Positions 43,428-51,744 of a DNA stretch of 64,000 bases are shown here, piece by piece. Position 1 is the first letter of the stretch. Every line of letters begins with the position of its first letter. The DNA comes from an uncultured Collinsella sp. Its GTDB lineage: Bacteria > Actinomycetota > Coriobacteriia > Coriobacteriales > Coriobacteriaceae. The DNA is taken from NCBI GenBank assembly GCA_902475785.1, contig CABSAN010000003.1, positions 1 to 64,000 of the forward strand. The letters run 5' to 3'. The notes below the pieces were generated by a model, which made no database searches, was not told the DNA's origin, and worked only from the letters and a program-made list of their open reading frames with translations. A program made the translations under genes and the position numbers.

Positions 43428-43586
43428 CGTGTGGTGGCACGCTTGCCACGAATCGGGCCTATCTACTGGTCTTGCAGCTTTATGGTGCGATGTGGCTTGT
43501 GGGGCGGGCGGGGGTCGGTCCGTGGTAGACTATCGAACAACGTTTATTAATCGCGCGGTATCGTTGCCGCGAGAAGGGGTTGCGCC

Positions 43587-44165
43587 ATGCAGGAGCTTGA
43601 GGATCGTATTCGCCATGACGGCATCGTAAAGGCCGGTAACGTCCTTAAGGTTGATGCCTTCCTCAACCACCAGTGCGACGTTGAGCTGTTCGACCACATG
43701 GGCGCCGAGTGGGCCCGTCTGTTCGAGGGCGTCGAGATCAACAAGATCCTGACGATCGAGGCTTCGGGCATTGGCATGGCCTGCATCGCAGCTCAGCATT
43801 TTGGCGGCGTGCCGGTGGTCTTTGCCAAGAAGGCTCAGTCCATCAACCTCGACGGCGAGCAGTATGCCACGACCATCTACTCCTTTACCAAGCAGAAGGA
43901 GTACCCGGTTATCGTAGGTAAGCGTTTTCTGTCCGAGGGCGATAAGGTCCTGATTATCGACGACTTTTTGGCCAACGGCTGCGCACTCGAGGGCCTTATT
44001 AAGATTTGCGAGGCTGCGGGCGCCGAGGTTGCCGGCATCGGCATCGCCGTTGAGAAGGGCTTCCAGGGCGGCGGCGATAAGCTCCGCGAGCGTGGCTTCC
44101 GCGTTGAGAGCCTGGCTCGTATCGCCGAAATGGACTGCGAGAACGGCGAGATCACGTTCGCCTAG
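43587..44165 (+). CDS. xpt: Xanthine phosphoribosyltransferase
   Basis: 192 residues, the standard Xpt length. The PRPP-binding motif KVLIIDDFLANGCALEGL lies near residue 122, and EASGIGMACIAAQHFGGVPVVFAKK near 53 matches Xpt of Gram-positives. Salvages xanthine to XMP. GAGAAGGGG lies upstream. The leader was checked for a purine riboswitch and none was found. Confidence 0.94.
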   Translation: MQELEDRIRHDGIVKAGNVLKVDAFLNHQCDVELFDHMGAEWARLFEGVEINKILTIEASGIGMACIAAQHFGGVPVVFAKKAQSINLDGEQYATTIYSFTKQKEYPVIVGKRFLSEGDKVLIIDDFLANGCALEGLIKICEAAGAEVAGIGIAVEKGFQGGGDKLRERGFRVESLARIAEMDCENGEITFA

Positions 44166-44193
44166 GCGCGCAGCACAAGCGATTGGTATGCGA

Positions 44194-44229
44194 TGTGACA
44201 AAGGGACTGTCCCTTTGTCACATTTTTTT
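44194..44229 (+). terminator. Strong terminator after xpt
   Basis: Perfect 13-bp stem TGTGACAAAGGGA/TCCCTTTGTCACA with a CTG loop and seven T residues. The stem also contains the GGGACTGTCCC core seen in part in the repeat at 44640. Confidence 0.93.
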
Positions 44230-44249
44230 GTATGAGTGGAGGTGTTGAT

Positions 44250-44630
44250 ATGGATGAGAACAAGATGGGATGGCGTGAGTATGCGCGCTATGCCGAGATG
44301 TCGGTCGAGGAGTTGGCGCGCGATTGCGAGGTGCAGGTGTTTCGCGCGACGGGCCCGGGCGGCCAGGGTGTGAACACGACGGATTCAGCGGTGCGCATGA
44401 AACATGGGCCCACGGGGATTGTCGCGACGGCGCGCGAGAGCCGTAGCCAGTTTCAGAATCGTAGCTGCTGTCTGCGTAAGCTGAGGGCAGAGCTTGAGCG
44501 TCGCGGGCGTCCACCGCGCCGACGCGTAAAGACCAAGGTGCCTCAGCGATCGCGCCAGCGCAGGCTCATCGACAAGCACTTCAACGCCATTAAAAAGGCC
44601 AACCGTCGCAAACCGGGCAGCGACGAATGA
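44250..44630 (+). CDS. GGQ-motif release-factor-like peptidyl-tRNA hydrolase (ArfB/YaeJ-type)
   Basis: 126 residues containing only the class I release-factor catalytic domain: RATGPGGQGVNTTDSAVRMKH near residue 33, then HGPTGIVATARESRSQFQNR, and a very basic C-terminal tail (RRRVKTKVPQRSRQRR) that would enter the mRNA channel of a stalled ribosome. No codon-recognition domain. This architecture fits stalled-ribosome rescue. ATG 44250 has GGAGGT six bases upstream; ATG 44232 is less likely. Confidence 0.82.
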   Translation: MDENKMGWREYARYAEMSVEELARDCEVQVFRATGPGGQGVNTTDSAVRMKHGPTGIVATARESRSQFQNRSCCLRKLRAELERRGRPPRRRVKTKVPQRSRQRRLIDKHFNAIKKANRRKPGSDE

Positions 44631-44639
44631 TCTCCTCAT

Positions 44640-44708
44640 AAGTTGCGGTGAAATAGGGACTGTTTTGCGGCTTCAGCTGCATAAACAGTCCCTATTTCAC
44701 CGCAACTT
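44640..44708. repeat. Dispersed inverted repeat, copy 2
   Basis: Perfect 26-bp arms (44640-44665 and 44683-44708) starting AAGTTGCGGTGAAATAGGGA, with a 17-nt centre. Same terminal 16 bp as at 63111-63179 and nearly the same as at 23805-23871, but the inner 10 bp differ while still pairing. It lies between the convergent GGQ and lipid-kinase genes. Confidence 0.93.
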
Positions 44709-44716
44709 AGGTGGGG

Positions 44717-45679
44717 CTAGCGGGTTGGGTGCCAGACCTCGAGGGCGGCGGGAAGGATGTCCACCTCGATGCGCGAGGCGACGATGGGCTCGCCGTCGGC
44801 TTGGATGGGGTAGTCGGGCTCCTCGAACGTGAGCTCGGCATGACGGCAACGACGCATGCGAACCGGCGGCAGCTTGGTATGGTGGCCGTCCTTGGCCGAA
44901 AGAAACATAGGCAGGGCAACCGCACGAGGGACGGGGCCGCAGGCGTAGCAGACGTCGAGCATGCCGTCGCGGGGGTCGGCATCGGGACAGATGCGATAGC
45001 CCGAGCCATAGGTGGGGCCCAGCTGAATCGCCATGATGATCGCCCTCACGCGCTCGGCGGGCGCGCCGTCAAAGCTCACCGTCATGGGGTAGTTGCGATA
45101 GCGCAGGCCAAACTGCTCAAGTCCCGAGAGGGTGTAGAGCGGAGCGCCCGTCAAGCCCGTCTTTTTGCGCAGCTCGGTGGTGCCAAGGCCGATGGCGGCA
45201 TCGATGCCGACCGAAAGCGTCTGGTCGTAGTACTCAACGGCAGCCTCGCCGCTGCCGCTCGCAGGGCTCCACGAGCGAATGCGCCCGATATCCTGGTGCT
45301 GCAGCTCGCAGGTGAGCAGCGCGCCAAAATCTTTGCTGGAGAAATCGTCGATGCCGAGTGTTTGGGCAAAATCATTGCCTGAGCCCACGGGCAGGACGGC
45401 AAGAGCGGGCCGGACCGCCTCATCCTGTGTCATAAGCCCGTTGACGACCTCGTGAATCACGCCGTCGCCGCCAAGGGCGATAACGGTGCGATAGCCCTGG
45501 GCCTGCGCGGCCAGCTCCTTGGCGTGTCCCATACGCTCGGTCAGCACCAGGTCAAACTGGGATGCGCTCGCGGTCATGTCCAAAAAGCGCTGCAGGCGCT
45601 CGGCAACTTCGCGCGCCGCACCCGACTGGGCGGCTGGGTTGGCGATGATGAGCGTGCGACCAAAATCAGTTGCGTGCAT
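44717..45679 (-). CDS. YegS/DAGK family lipid kinase
   Basis: 320 residues. The nucleotide-binding loop IALGGDGVIHEVVNGL lies near residue 60, PVGSGNDFAQTLGI near 93, and the C-terminal beta-sandwich follows, as in diacylglycerol kinase and BmrU proteins. Phosphorylates a membrane lipid such as diacylglycerol or undecaprenol. ATG 45679 has GGAGTC upstream. Confidence 0.88.
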   Translation of the reverse strand: MHATDFGRTLIIANPAAQSGAAREVAERLQRFLDMTASASQFDLVLTERMGHAKELAAQAQGYRTVIALGGDGVIHEVVNGLMTQDEAVRPALAVLPVGSGNDFAQTLGIDDFSSKDFGALLTCELQHQDIGRIRSWSPASGSGEAAVEYYDQTLSVGIDAAIGLGTTELRKKTGLTGAPLYTLSGLEQFGLRYRNYPMTVSFDGAPAERVRAIIMAIQLGPTYGSGYRICPDADPRDGMLDVCYACGPVPRAVALPMFLSAKDGHHTKLPPVRMRRCRHAELTFEEPDYPIQADGEPIVASRIEVDILPAALEVWHPTR

Positions 45680-45766
45680 GGAACGACTCCCGGCGTATGA
45701 CGTGACGGTGCGGTCGCGCTCAGGTCGAATTGCCCCCGATTGTGGCTGCACGGCGAATACTAACGT

Positions 45767-47188
45767 CTACTCTATCAGGTCGTTGTGGCGCTCGATAGCA
45801 TCCGCTACCGTACCGCCCTCATCCACAATAAGCGAACGGCGCTTGGGCGAGATGATGCGCTGGGCGGGGTACACGCCGCGGTGTCCGGCGGTTAGGTAGC
45901 TGATAAAGGCCACGATGACAAAGAACCCGGCTGCCGTGCCGTGGAACAGGTCGATGGCCATCATACAGGTGGTGATGGGCACGTTAAGGCCGGCGCAGAA
46001 CACGCCGAGCATGCCCAGCGCTGCCAGAAAGCTGGGATCGATTCCGACGAGGCAACCTATCCAACCGCCGAGCGCCGCACCGATACCAAACAGGGGCGTG
46101 ACCTCGCCGCCTTGGAAGCCGGCGCCCAGGGTGAGCGCTGTGACGACCAACTTGATGGCTGCGTCCGCCAGGGTGGTGTTGCCGGCAAATCCAGCGCCGG
46201 AAAGCCACGTGGAAAGGCCGGCGTAGTCCCAAGCGTCGAGGAGGGCATAGGCGGCCAAAACCACGAGTGCGCCTATAAGTGCGCGAACGAGGTAATTGGT
46301 GATAAAGCGACCGTACAGGCTCTTGACGGTTCGAACCGACCAGGCAAAGAGGCGTGCCGCCAGACCGAAGATGATGGCGCTGATAACAACGATGACGACT
46401 GTCTTGGGCGTCATGGCGGGAACGCTGGCGATGACATTCGCTTCGTACTCGGTTCCCAAGGCAAGCGATGTAAAGTAGCCGGTAAACGAGGCGACCAGGC
46501 AGTAGATGCCCGCGGTGTAGTCGATCTTGCCGATAAAGCACATCTCCATGCCAAAGAAAGCTCCGGCAAGGGGCGAACCGAATACGGCGCCAAAAGCCGA
46601 CGAGATGCCGGCGAGCATGAGGTCGTGGTGGTCATGCTTTTTGAGGTGGGCGAGGCTCGAGATGTTGCTGGCGATGGTGCCGCCAATCTGCACCGCAGCT
46701 CCCTCGCGACCGGCCGATCCGCCCGTTAGGTGCGTGAGCGTGGAGCAGACGAAGGTGAGGACGGCCATGCGCATATGGATGAGGCGTGTGCCCAGAGCGG
46801 AGTCGATGACCAGGTTGTTACCGCGTTTGGCGGCAAGACCGTGGTTTTTGTACACCCATGCGGTGGCCATGCCCACAACGGGAAGCAGCGCGTAAATCCA
46901 CGCATGGTGCTCGCGATAGTCGGTCGCGATATTCAACGAGGCCAAAAACGCCCAAGCGGCAACGCCCATGGCGAGCGAGACAATGACGACGAGTACGAGC
47001 AACTTGGCGCTCGCGAGTAGGTTGCGGACGTTGCGGCGCGTGTCGGCAGCCAAGAGATGCTCGGAGCGGGTGAACTGATGCCTGCCTGCCATGATGACGT
47101 CGTTCAGGGAGAAAAAGCCGCCGTCGTCGAGCGGCTGGGGATGATCCTGCGCTTCGTTTGCGCTTTCGGGTTTGTTGTTATGAGCCAT
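45767..47188 (-). CDS. ClC family chloride channel/antiporter
   Basis: 473 residues with the ClC helix pattern. Selectivity-filter segments are GSAGREGAAVQIGG near residue 143 (gating glutamate present), GAVFGSPLAGAFFGME near 185 and GAGFQGGEVTPLFGIGAALGG near 350. No CBS domain at the C-terminus. Likely a proton/chloride exchanger. ATG 47188 follows AAAGAGG. It is divergent from moeA. Confidence 0.9.
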   Translation of the reverse strand: MAHNNKPESANEAQDHPQPLDDGGFFSLNDVIMAGRHQFTRSEHLLAADTRRNVRNLLASAKLLVLVVIVSLAMGVAAWAFLASLNIATDYREHHAWIYALLPVVGMATAWVYKNHGLAAKRGNNLVIDSALGTRLIHMRMAVLTFVCSTLTHLTGGSAGREGAAVQIGGTIASNISSLAHLKKHDHHDLMLAGISSAFGAVFGSPLAGAFFGMEMCFIGKIDYTAGIYCLVASFTGYFTSLALGTEYEANVIASVPAMTPKTVVIVVISAIIFGLAARLFAWSVRTVKSLYGRFITNYLVRALIGALVVLAAYALLDAWDYAGLSTWLSGAGFAGNTTLADAAIKLVVTALTLGAGFQGGEVTPLFGIGAALGGWIGCLVGIDPSFLAALGMLGVFCAGLNVPITTCMMAIDLFHGTAAGFFVIVAFISYLTAGHRGVYPAQRIISPKRRSLIVDEGGTVADAIERHNDLIE

Positions 47189-47329
47189 ACGTTCCTCTTT
47201 TAGGTTGCAACGCAAGCATTATAAAACGCGGTAAACGCGACGAGCCGGTGGGTTGGTTTCCATTCTGTTTCGTGGCCTGCAACCGACAGGTGTATTTGCG
47301 GATACAGGCCGAGTCGCGGTCGTGCGTCG

Positions 47330-47341
47330 GGGGATTATACT
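47330..47341 (+). promoter_or_regulatory. Candidate -10 box for the moeA operon
   Basis: TATACT at 47336-47341 lies 58 bp before moeA in the gap shared with the divergent ClC gene. No good -35 hexamer is seen, which would be expected for an activated promoter. Confidence 0.35.
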
Positions 47342-47398
47342 GAGACAAGCATAAAGAATTGGCGCCCCTGTTGTGCGCCGTGGCATTAAGAGGTGCAT

Positions 47399-48661
47399 AT
47401 GGCAGAGAAACTCATACCGCTGGAGGATGCGCAATCGATTGTTTTGTCGCACGTTGCTCCGACGGATCTCATCGAGATTCCCGTGTGGCAGGCGGCTGGT
47501 TTTCCCTTGGCCGAGGACGCGGTGGCCGATATCGACATCTCGCCGTTTGCCAACAGCGCTATGGACGGATATGCCGTGCGCTCGGCGGACTTGGCGCAGG
47601 CATCTGGCGAGGCGCCGGTGACGCTCGACGTTATCGGACACGAGGCCGCGGGCCATGTGTTTGAGGGCGCAATCGGCGCGGGCGAGACGGTCCGCATCAT
47701 GACGGGCGCGCCGGTCCCCGAAGGTGCCGATGCCGTGGTGAAGTACGAGATCGTTAATGTGCTCGACGGTGACGGCAACGAGGGCTCGCACGTTCGCTTC
47801 TCGGCGCCTGCCAAGGTAGGGGAGAACGTTCGCTCGGCTGCTGAGGAAGCCCATGCCGGCGACGTCGTGATGCACGCCGGTGAGGTTGTGGCTCCGGCGG
47901 GCGCCGGCCTGCTGGCGAGCGCAGGGTATGCGAACGTGAAGGTGCATGCCGCTCCGCGCGTGGGCATTATCTCGCTGGGCACGGAGCTGGTTGCGCCGGG
48001 TGAGCTGCCGGCGCGCGGGCAGATTCGCGATTCCAACTCGTCGGCGTTGATGGCCGAAGCACTCGATGCCGGCGCCGAGCCCGTGTTCTACGGCATTGCG
48101 CCCGATGATGAGCAAGCGATCGCCGAGCTCGTGCATCGTGCCGTGCAGGAGTGCGACTTTGTCATTACGAGCGGTGGCGCCTCGGCGGGCGATTACGATT
48201 TCGTGACGGCGCTCGTCCGGCGCGAGGGCGAGGTACTGTTTGACCGCATCTCGATGCGTCCGGGTAAGGCCATCACGTTTGGCTTGCTCGGGGGTAAGCC
48301 CTACCTGGGGCTTTCGGGCAATCCGGCCGCGGCGTATGTGGGCTTTGAGATGCTTGCCCGTCCGGCGATTCGCAAGATGCGCGGTTTTGCCGAGGTTGCG
48401 CGTCCCGTGCAGCAGGCGACGCTCACACACGGCGTGAAAAAGCGACAGCATCGCCGCTTCTTCGATCGCGCCACGGTTTTGCGCGACCCCGAGACCGGTG
48501 AGCTGTTGGTGACCGAGGCCAATACGCAGAATTCGGCGCTGCTCGGCACGATGCAGCGGGCCAATTGCCTGCTGCGTATTGACGAAGGACCGTGCGAGCT
48601 CAAGGCGGGCGACGTCGTGGATGTCGTGCGTGTCGACCTGCCCGAGGGAACGGTGCTGTAG
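47399..48661 (+). CDS. moeA: Molybdopterin molybdenumtransferase
   Basis: 420 residues. SAMDGYAVRSADL near residue 52, MTGAPVPEGADAVVKYE near 101, the MPT-binding domain ISLGTELVAPG and TSGGASAGDYDFV near 258, then PGKAITFGLLGG and LSGNPAAAYVGFE. It inserts molybdenum into adenylated molybdopterin. AGAGG precedes ATG 47399. First of a five-gene molybdenum block; 10 bp separate it from the next gene. Confidence 0.95.
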   Translation: MAEKLIPLEDAQSIVLSHVAPTDLIEIPVWQAAGFPLAEDAVADIDISPFANSAMDGYAVRSADLAQASGEAPVTLDVIGHEAAGHVFEGAIGAGETVRIMTGAPVPEGADAVVKYEIVNVLDGDGNEGSHVRFSAPAKVGENVRSAAEEAHAGDVVMHAGEVVAPAGAGLLASAGYANVKVHAAPRVGIISLGTELVAPGELPARGQIRDSNSSALMAEALDAGAEPVFYGIAPDDEQAIAELVHRAVQECDFVITSGGASAGDYDFVTALVRREGEVLFDRISMRPGKAITFGLLGGKPYLGLSGNPAAAYVGFEMLARPAIRKMRGFAEVARPVQQATLTHGVKKRQHRRFFDRATVLRDPETGELLVTEANTQNSALLGTMQRANCLLRIDEGPCELKAGDVVDVVRVDLPEGTVL

Positions 48662-48671
48662 GAGGAAGACT

Positions 48672-49151
48672 ATGGAGCTGAAGATTTCGATTGTGACGTG
48701 TTCGGACACGCGCGATCTTGCGCAGGACGAGGCGGGTGCCGCGCTCGAGGAGCTTATCGAGGCGCAGGGCTGGGCGGTCGCCTCGCATGTGGTCGTGCGC
48801 GACGACGTCAGCGAGATTGGTGATGCCATTGCGGAAGCCGCCGATGAGTGCCACGCCAATGTCGTGCTCACCTGCGGCGGCACGGGGCTTTCGATGCGCG
48901 ACGTGACGCCCGAGGCGACGCGTGCCGTCTGCGACCGTGATGTGCCGGGTATTGCCGAGGCGATTCGCGCGTACTCGATGACCAAGACGCGCCGCGCAAT
49001 GCTCTCGCGTGCTATTTGCATGCAACGAGGTCATACACTTGTCGTAAACTTTCCCGGTTCTACGAAGGCCGCCCGCGAAAGCTGGGAGGCCATAGCGGAC
49101 CAGCTGGAGCATGCGGCTCAGATGACAGCGGGCGGCGGACATACCAACTAG
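48672..49151 (+). CDS. MogA/MoaB family molybdopterin adenylyltransferase
   Basis: 159 residues with the MoCF-BD fold: VTCSDTRDLAQDEAG near residue 8, LTCGGTGLSMRDVTPEAT near 68 (the GGTG nucleotide motif) and NFPGSTKAARESW near 132. It adenylates molybdopterin before MoeA acts. AGGAGGA overlaps the moeA stop, giving strong coupling. Whether it is MogA or MoaB cannot be fixed from sequence alone. Confidence 0.9.
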   Translation: MELKISIVTCSDTRDLAQDEAGAALEELIEAQGWAVASHVVVRDDVSEIGDAIAEAADECHANVVLTCGGTGLSMRDVTPEATRAVCDRDVPGIAEAIRAYSMTKTRRAMLSRAICMQRGHTLVVNFPGSTKAARESWEAIADQLEHAAQMTAGGGHTN

Positions 49152-49165
49152 GTGGTTTACCTGCG

Positions 49166-49200
49166 GCGGGGCGACCTGAACGGCTGCTCCGCTTTTGTTT
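49166..49200 (+). terminator. Terminator after mogA/moaB
   Basis: 7-bp stem GCGGGGC/GCTCCGC with one G-U pair, 13-nt loop and TTTTGTTTT tail. It separates the cofactor genes from modABC. Confidence 0.7.
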
Positions 49201-49242
49201 TCCGCCGAAGCGACGCCGAGGTGCACGGTAACTTGAAACTAT

Positions 49243-49294
49243 ATTCTCTGACGAGAATAATTTCTCACTATCATTATTCTCGCAGAAGTATAAT
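49243..49294 (+). promoter_or_regulatory. modABC promoter with dyad operator
   Basis: A perfect TATAAT at 49289-49294 lies 60 bp before modA. Upstream is a dyad GAGAATAAT (49253-49261) - 11 bp - ATTATTCTC (49273-49281), and a further ATTCTC at 49243-49248 pairs with the same left arm. The dyad covers the -35 region, where no good hexamer exists. A molybdate-responsive or other regulator may bind; it does not match the E. coli ModE site. Confidence 0.6.
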
Positions 49295-49354
49295 CTGATT
49301 GCAGATTAAAGCCCGCGGTGGGGTACCCGGGCACAAGGTCCGAAAGGGTTGAAT

Positions 49355-50230
49355 ATGTTCGATATGGTTTCTCGCCGCGGTTTTGTCTCGCTTTCTGCTG
49401 CCGCTGCCGCCGGCCTTGGCCTTGCTGGCTGCTCGGGCAACAAGACGTCCGAGCTCGCTGGTTCCGATACCGGCTCCGCCAAGTCTTCCTCTAAGAAGAA
49501 AGCTGTCGAGCTGCAGGTCTTTGCCGCCAACTCGCTCGAGAAGGCCCTGCCCGAGGTTCAGGAGCTCTACACCGAGCAGACCGGCACCACCTTTGCCGAC
49601 ACGCAGTTTAAGGCGTCTGGCGACCTCGTCGAGCAGATGCGCGCCGGTGCTGCGGTCGACGTGCTCATCACGGCCTCCAAGGGCACCATGGACGACGCTG
49701 AGGCCGCCGAGCTCGTCGACTCCGACACGCGTGAGGACATGTTCGTCAACGACCTCGTGATCATTCGCGCCGAGGGCTCCGACACCAAGGTCGAGGCCAT
49801 CGCCGACGTCGCGAATCTGGACGGCAAGATCGCCATCGGCGACGCCAAGACCGTTCCCGCCGGAAAGTACGCCAACCAGGCTCTGGCCTCCGTGGGCCTC
49901 TATACCGGCACCGAGGGCGACGACGGCGAGTATACTCCCGAGATCGCCGACAAGGTCGCACTGGCCGACAAAGTTGGTACCGCCGCCGCCTATGTGTCCA
50001 CAGGCGACTGCGTGGCTGGATTTGTCTACAGCTCCGATATCTTCCGCTACGACGGCATCGAGGAGGCCTTCGTGTGTCCCGAGGACTCGCACAAGCCCAT
50101 CGTGTATCCGGGCGCTGTCGCCGAGAGCTCCGAGCATGCCGACGAAGCCAAGGCGTTCATCGACTTCTGTCTGACCAACAAAAAGGCCCAGAAGATTTGG
50201 GCCAAGTACGGCTTTGAGCTTTCCGCGTAG
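49355..50230 (+). CDS. modA: Molybdate ABC transporter substrate-binding protein (predicted Tat lipoprotein)
   Basis: 291 residues. The N-terminus carries a twin-arginine motif SRRGFVS, a hydrophobic Ala/Gly stretch and a lipobox LAGC near residue 28. The mature protein shows VFAANSLEKALPEVQELY, GDLVEQMRAGAAVDVLITAS and PIVYPGAVAES, as in ModA. Binds molybdate or tungstate. ATG 49355 follows GAAAGGG. First gene of modABC. Confidence 0.9.
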   Translation: MFDMVSRRGFVSLSAAAAAGLGLAGCSGNKTSELAGSDTGSAKSSSKKKAVELQVFAANSLEKALPEVQELYTEQTGTTFADTQFKASGDLVEQMRAGAAVDVLITASKGTMDDAEAAELVDSDTREDMFVNDLVIIRAEGSDTKVEAIADVANLDGKIAIGDAKTVPAGKYANQALASVGLYTGTEGDDGEYTPEIADKVALADKVGTAAAYVSTGDCVAGFVYSSDIFRYDGIEEAFVCPEDSHKPIVYPGAVAESSEHADEAKAFIDFCLTNKKAQKIWAKYGFELSA

Positions 50231-50298
50231 TGCGGCTTGGCGCGATAATTCCATCGTTTTGTGTTTCACTCCGTCCTTGTATTCGCTTGGAGCTTTTC

Positions 50299-51741
50299 GT
50301 GCTTAATAGATTCCGCATGCTTGTCGCCTGTGCTTTGACCTTCGCGCTTTGCTGGGTGCCGGGATTTGCGTTTGCTGGGGACGCTGAGGACGGGGCCCAG
50401 GTTGCTGCGACCGCCCATGGGCTTTCCTATGGGATCGAGGGTTTTGAGCGGTTGGCCAAGGGGACCGCTCGTGCCATGGAGGGCCAGCCTGAGGGCTACC
50501 GGTTTCCCGTTGACGAGGACGTGGACCTTGTAGTGGCGCCTGCTGCCGATCGCGTTGTGGTGTGGATATCGCCCAACGCGGTCGAGAAGTATGGATTGGA
50601 TCCGCAGGACAACGAGTGCGTATCGGGTCTTAAGGCCCTCGTCTGTGAGCTCGACAGCGCAAACTGCATGGGAGGTGCGCAGCTAGGGGACGTGGACCTT
50701 CCTTGGTATGTCACGGCGGATACAAGGTTTGATGCCGGCGGGTATACCTATGGCTTTGACGAGCACGGTGCGGATGGGGACCGCTATGTGGTGATTGCAT
50801 CAGCCTCGGGTGATGCCAAGGGCGGCGCGCGTTGGCTTGATAGCGCTCACATGGTAGAGGCATCGTCTGTCGTGTTGCGGGATGAGCAGGGGCCCTTGAC
50901 CTCTCTGGCTTCCTTTTTGGGCGACATCGACTATCGCCCGTTTTGGGTGTCCATTAAAACGAGCGGTCTTGCCCTGGTGATCGCGTTTGCGCTGGGCCTG
51001 TTCGCCGCGTGGAAGACTATGGGTACTTCGAGTCGCATCAAGGGCCTGCTCGATTCGGTCTTTACGATTCCTATGGTGCTGCCGCCCACGGTCTGCGGTT
51101 TTCTGCTCCTCATGCTGTTTGGCCGCTCGACCGGGGTGGGCCAGTGGCTCATCGCGCACGGCGTTTCCATCGTCTTTACGTGGCCCGCAGCGGTGATATC
51201 TGCCGTGGTGGTGTCGTTCCCGCTCGTCTATCGTACGGCACTCGGAGCCTTCGAGAGCCTCGACACGCAGATGCTCGATGCGGCGCGCACGCTGGGCTGG
51301 TCCGAGCGTCGCATCTTTACCAAGCTTATGATGCCGCTTGGTTGGCCCTCGATTGCCGCCGGCACGGTGCTCGCCTTTGCCCGCGCGATGGGCGAGTTTG
51401 GCTGCACCCTGTTCTTTGCGGGCAACTACGCCGGCATTACCCAGACCATCCCCATCGCCATCTACTTTGAGTGGATGGGCGGCAACACCTCGGTGGCCCT
51501 CTTTTGGGTCGCCGTCGTGATCGTCTTTAGCTTTTTGGTCATCCTGTTCATCAACATGTATACGGCACATTCGCAAAAGTACCGCGAGCGTGGCCTTTCC
51601 CGTGCGGAGCGCAAGAAGGCCAAAGAGCTCGCCGGTCAGGGCGATTCGCTCGACCCGGCGGGCGGCGATGCCCTGCGTATCGATCGCGAGGCATTGGCTG
51701 AGCTCATGCGCGATGAACCCGCTATTCAGGGAGGTCGATAA
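50299..51741 (+). CDS. modB: Molybdate ABC transporter permease ModB with extra exported N-terminal domain
   Basis: 480 residues, about twice the usual length. Residues 1-26 are a signal peptide ending AFA; ~27-205 form a soluble exported domain with no recognised family, containing LSYGIEGFERLAKGTARAME and several Cys; ~210-430 are the ModB permease with the loop motif MLDAARTLGWSERRIFTKLM. A ~50-residue charged cytoplasmic tail follows. GTG 50299 with GGAG upstream is the best start. The extra domain may bind substrate or ModA. Confidence 0.85.
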   Translation: MLNRFRMLVACALTFALCWVPGFAFAGDAEDGAQVAATAHGLSYGIEGFERLAKGTARAMEGQPEGYRFPVDEDVDLVVAPAADRVVVWISPNAVEKYGLDPQDNECVSGLKALVCELDSANCMGGAQLGDVDLPWYVTADTRFDAGGYTYGFDEHGADGDRYVVIASASGDAKGGARWLDSAHMVEASSVVLRDEQGPLTSLASFLGDIDYRPFWVSIKTSGLALVIAFALGLFAAWKTMGTSSRIKGLLDSVFTIPMVLPPTVCGFLLLMLFGRSTGVGQWLIAHGVSIVFTWPAAVISAVVVSFPLVYRTALGAFESLDTQMLDAARTLGWSERRIFTKLMMPLGWPSIAAGTVLAFARAMGEFGCTLFFAGNYAGITQTIPIAIYFEWMGGNTSVALFWVAVVIVFSFLVILFINMYTAHSQKYRERGLSRAERKKAKELAGQGDSLDPAGGDALRIDREALAELMRDEPAIQGGR

Positions 51742-51744
51742 GCT

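Noticed and set aside
43428..43586. Possible purine riboswitch before xpt
   Set aside because: No conserved P1-J2/3 blocks of the purine aptamer could be found.
47219..49021. 600-codon minus-strand ORF opposite moeA and mogA
   Set aside because: Composition is that of an antisense frame, with no domain pattern, while moeA and mogA are well supported.
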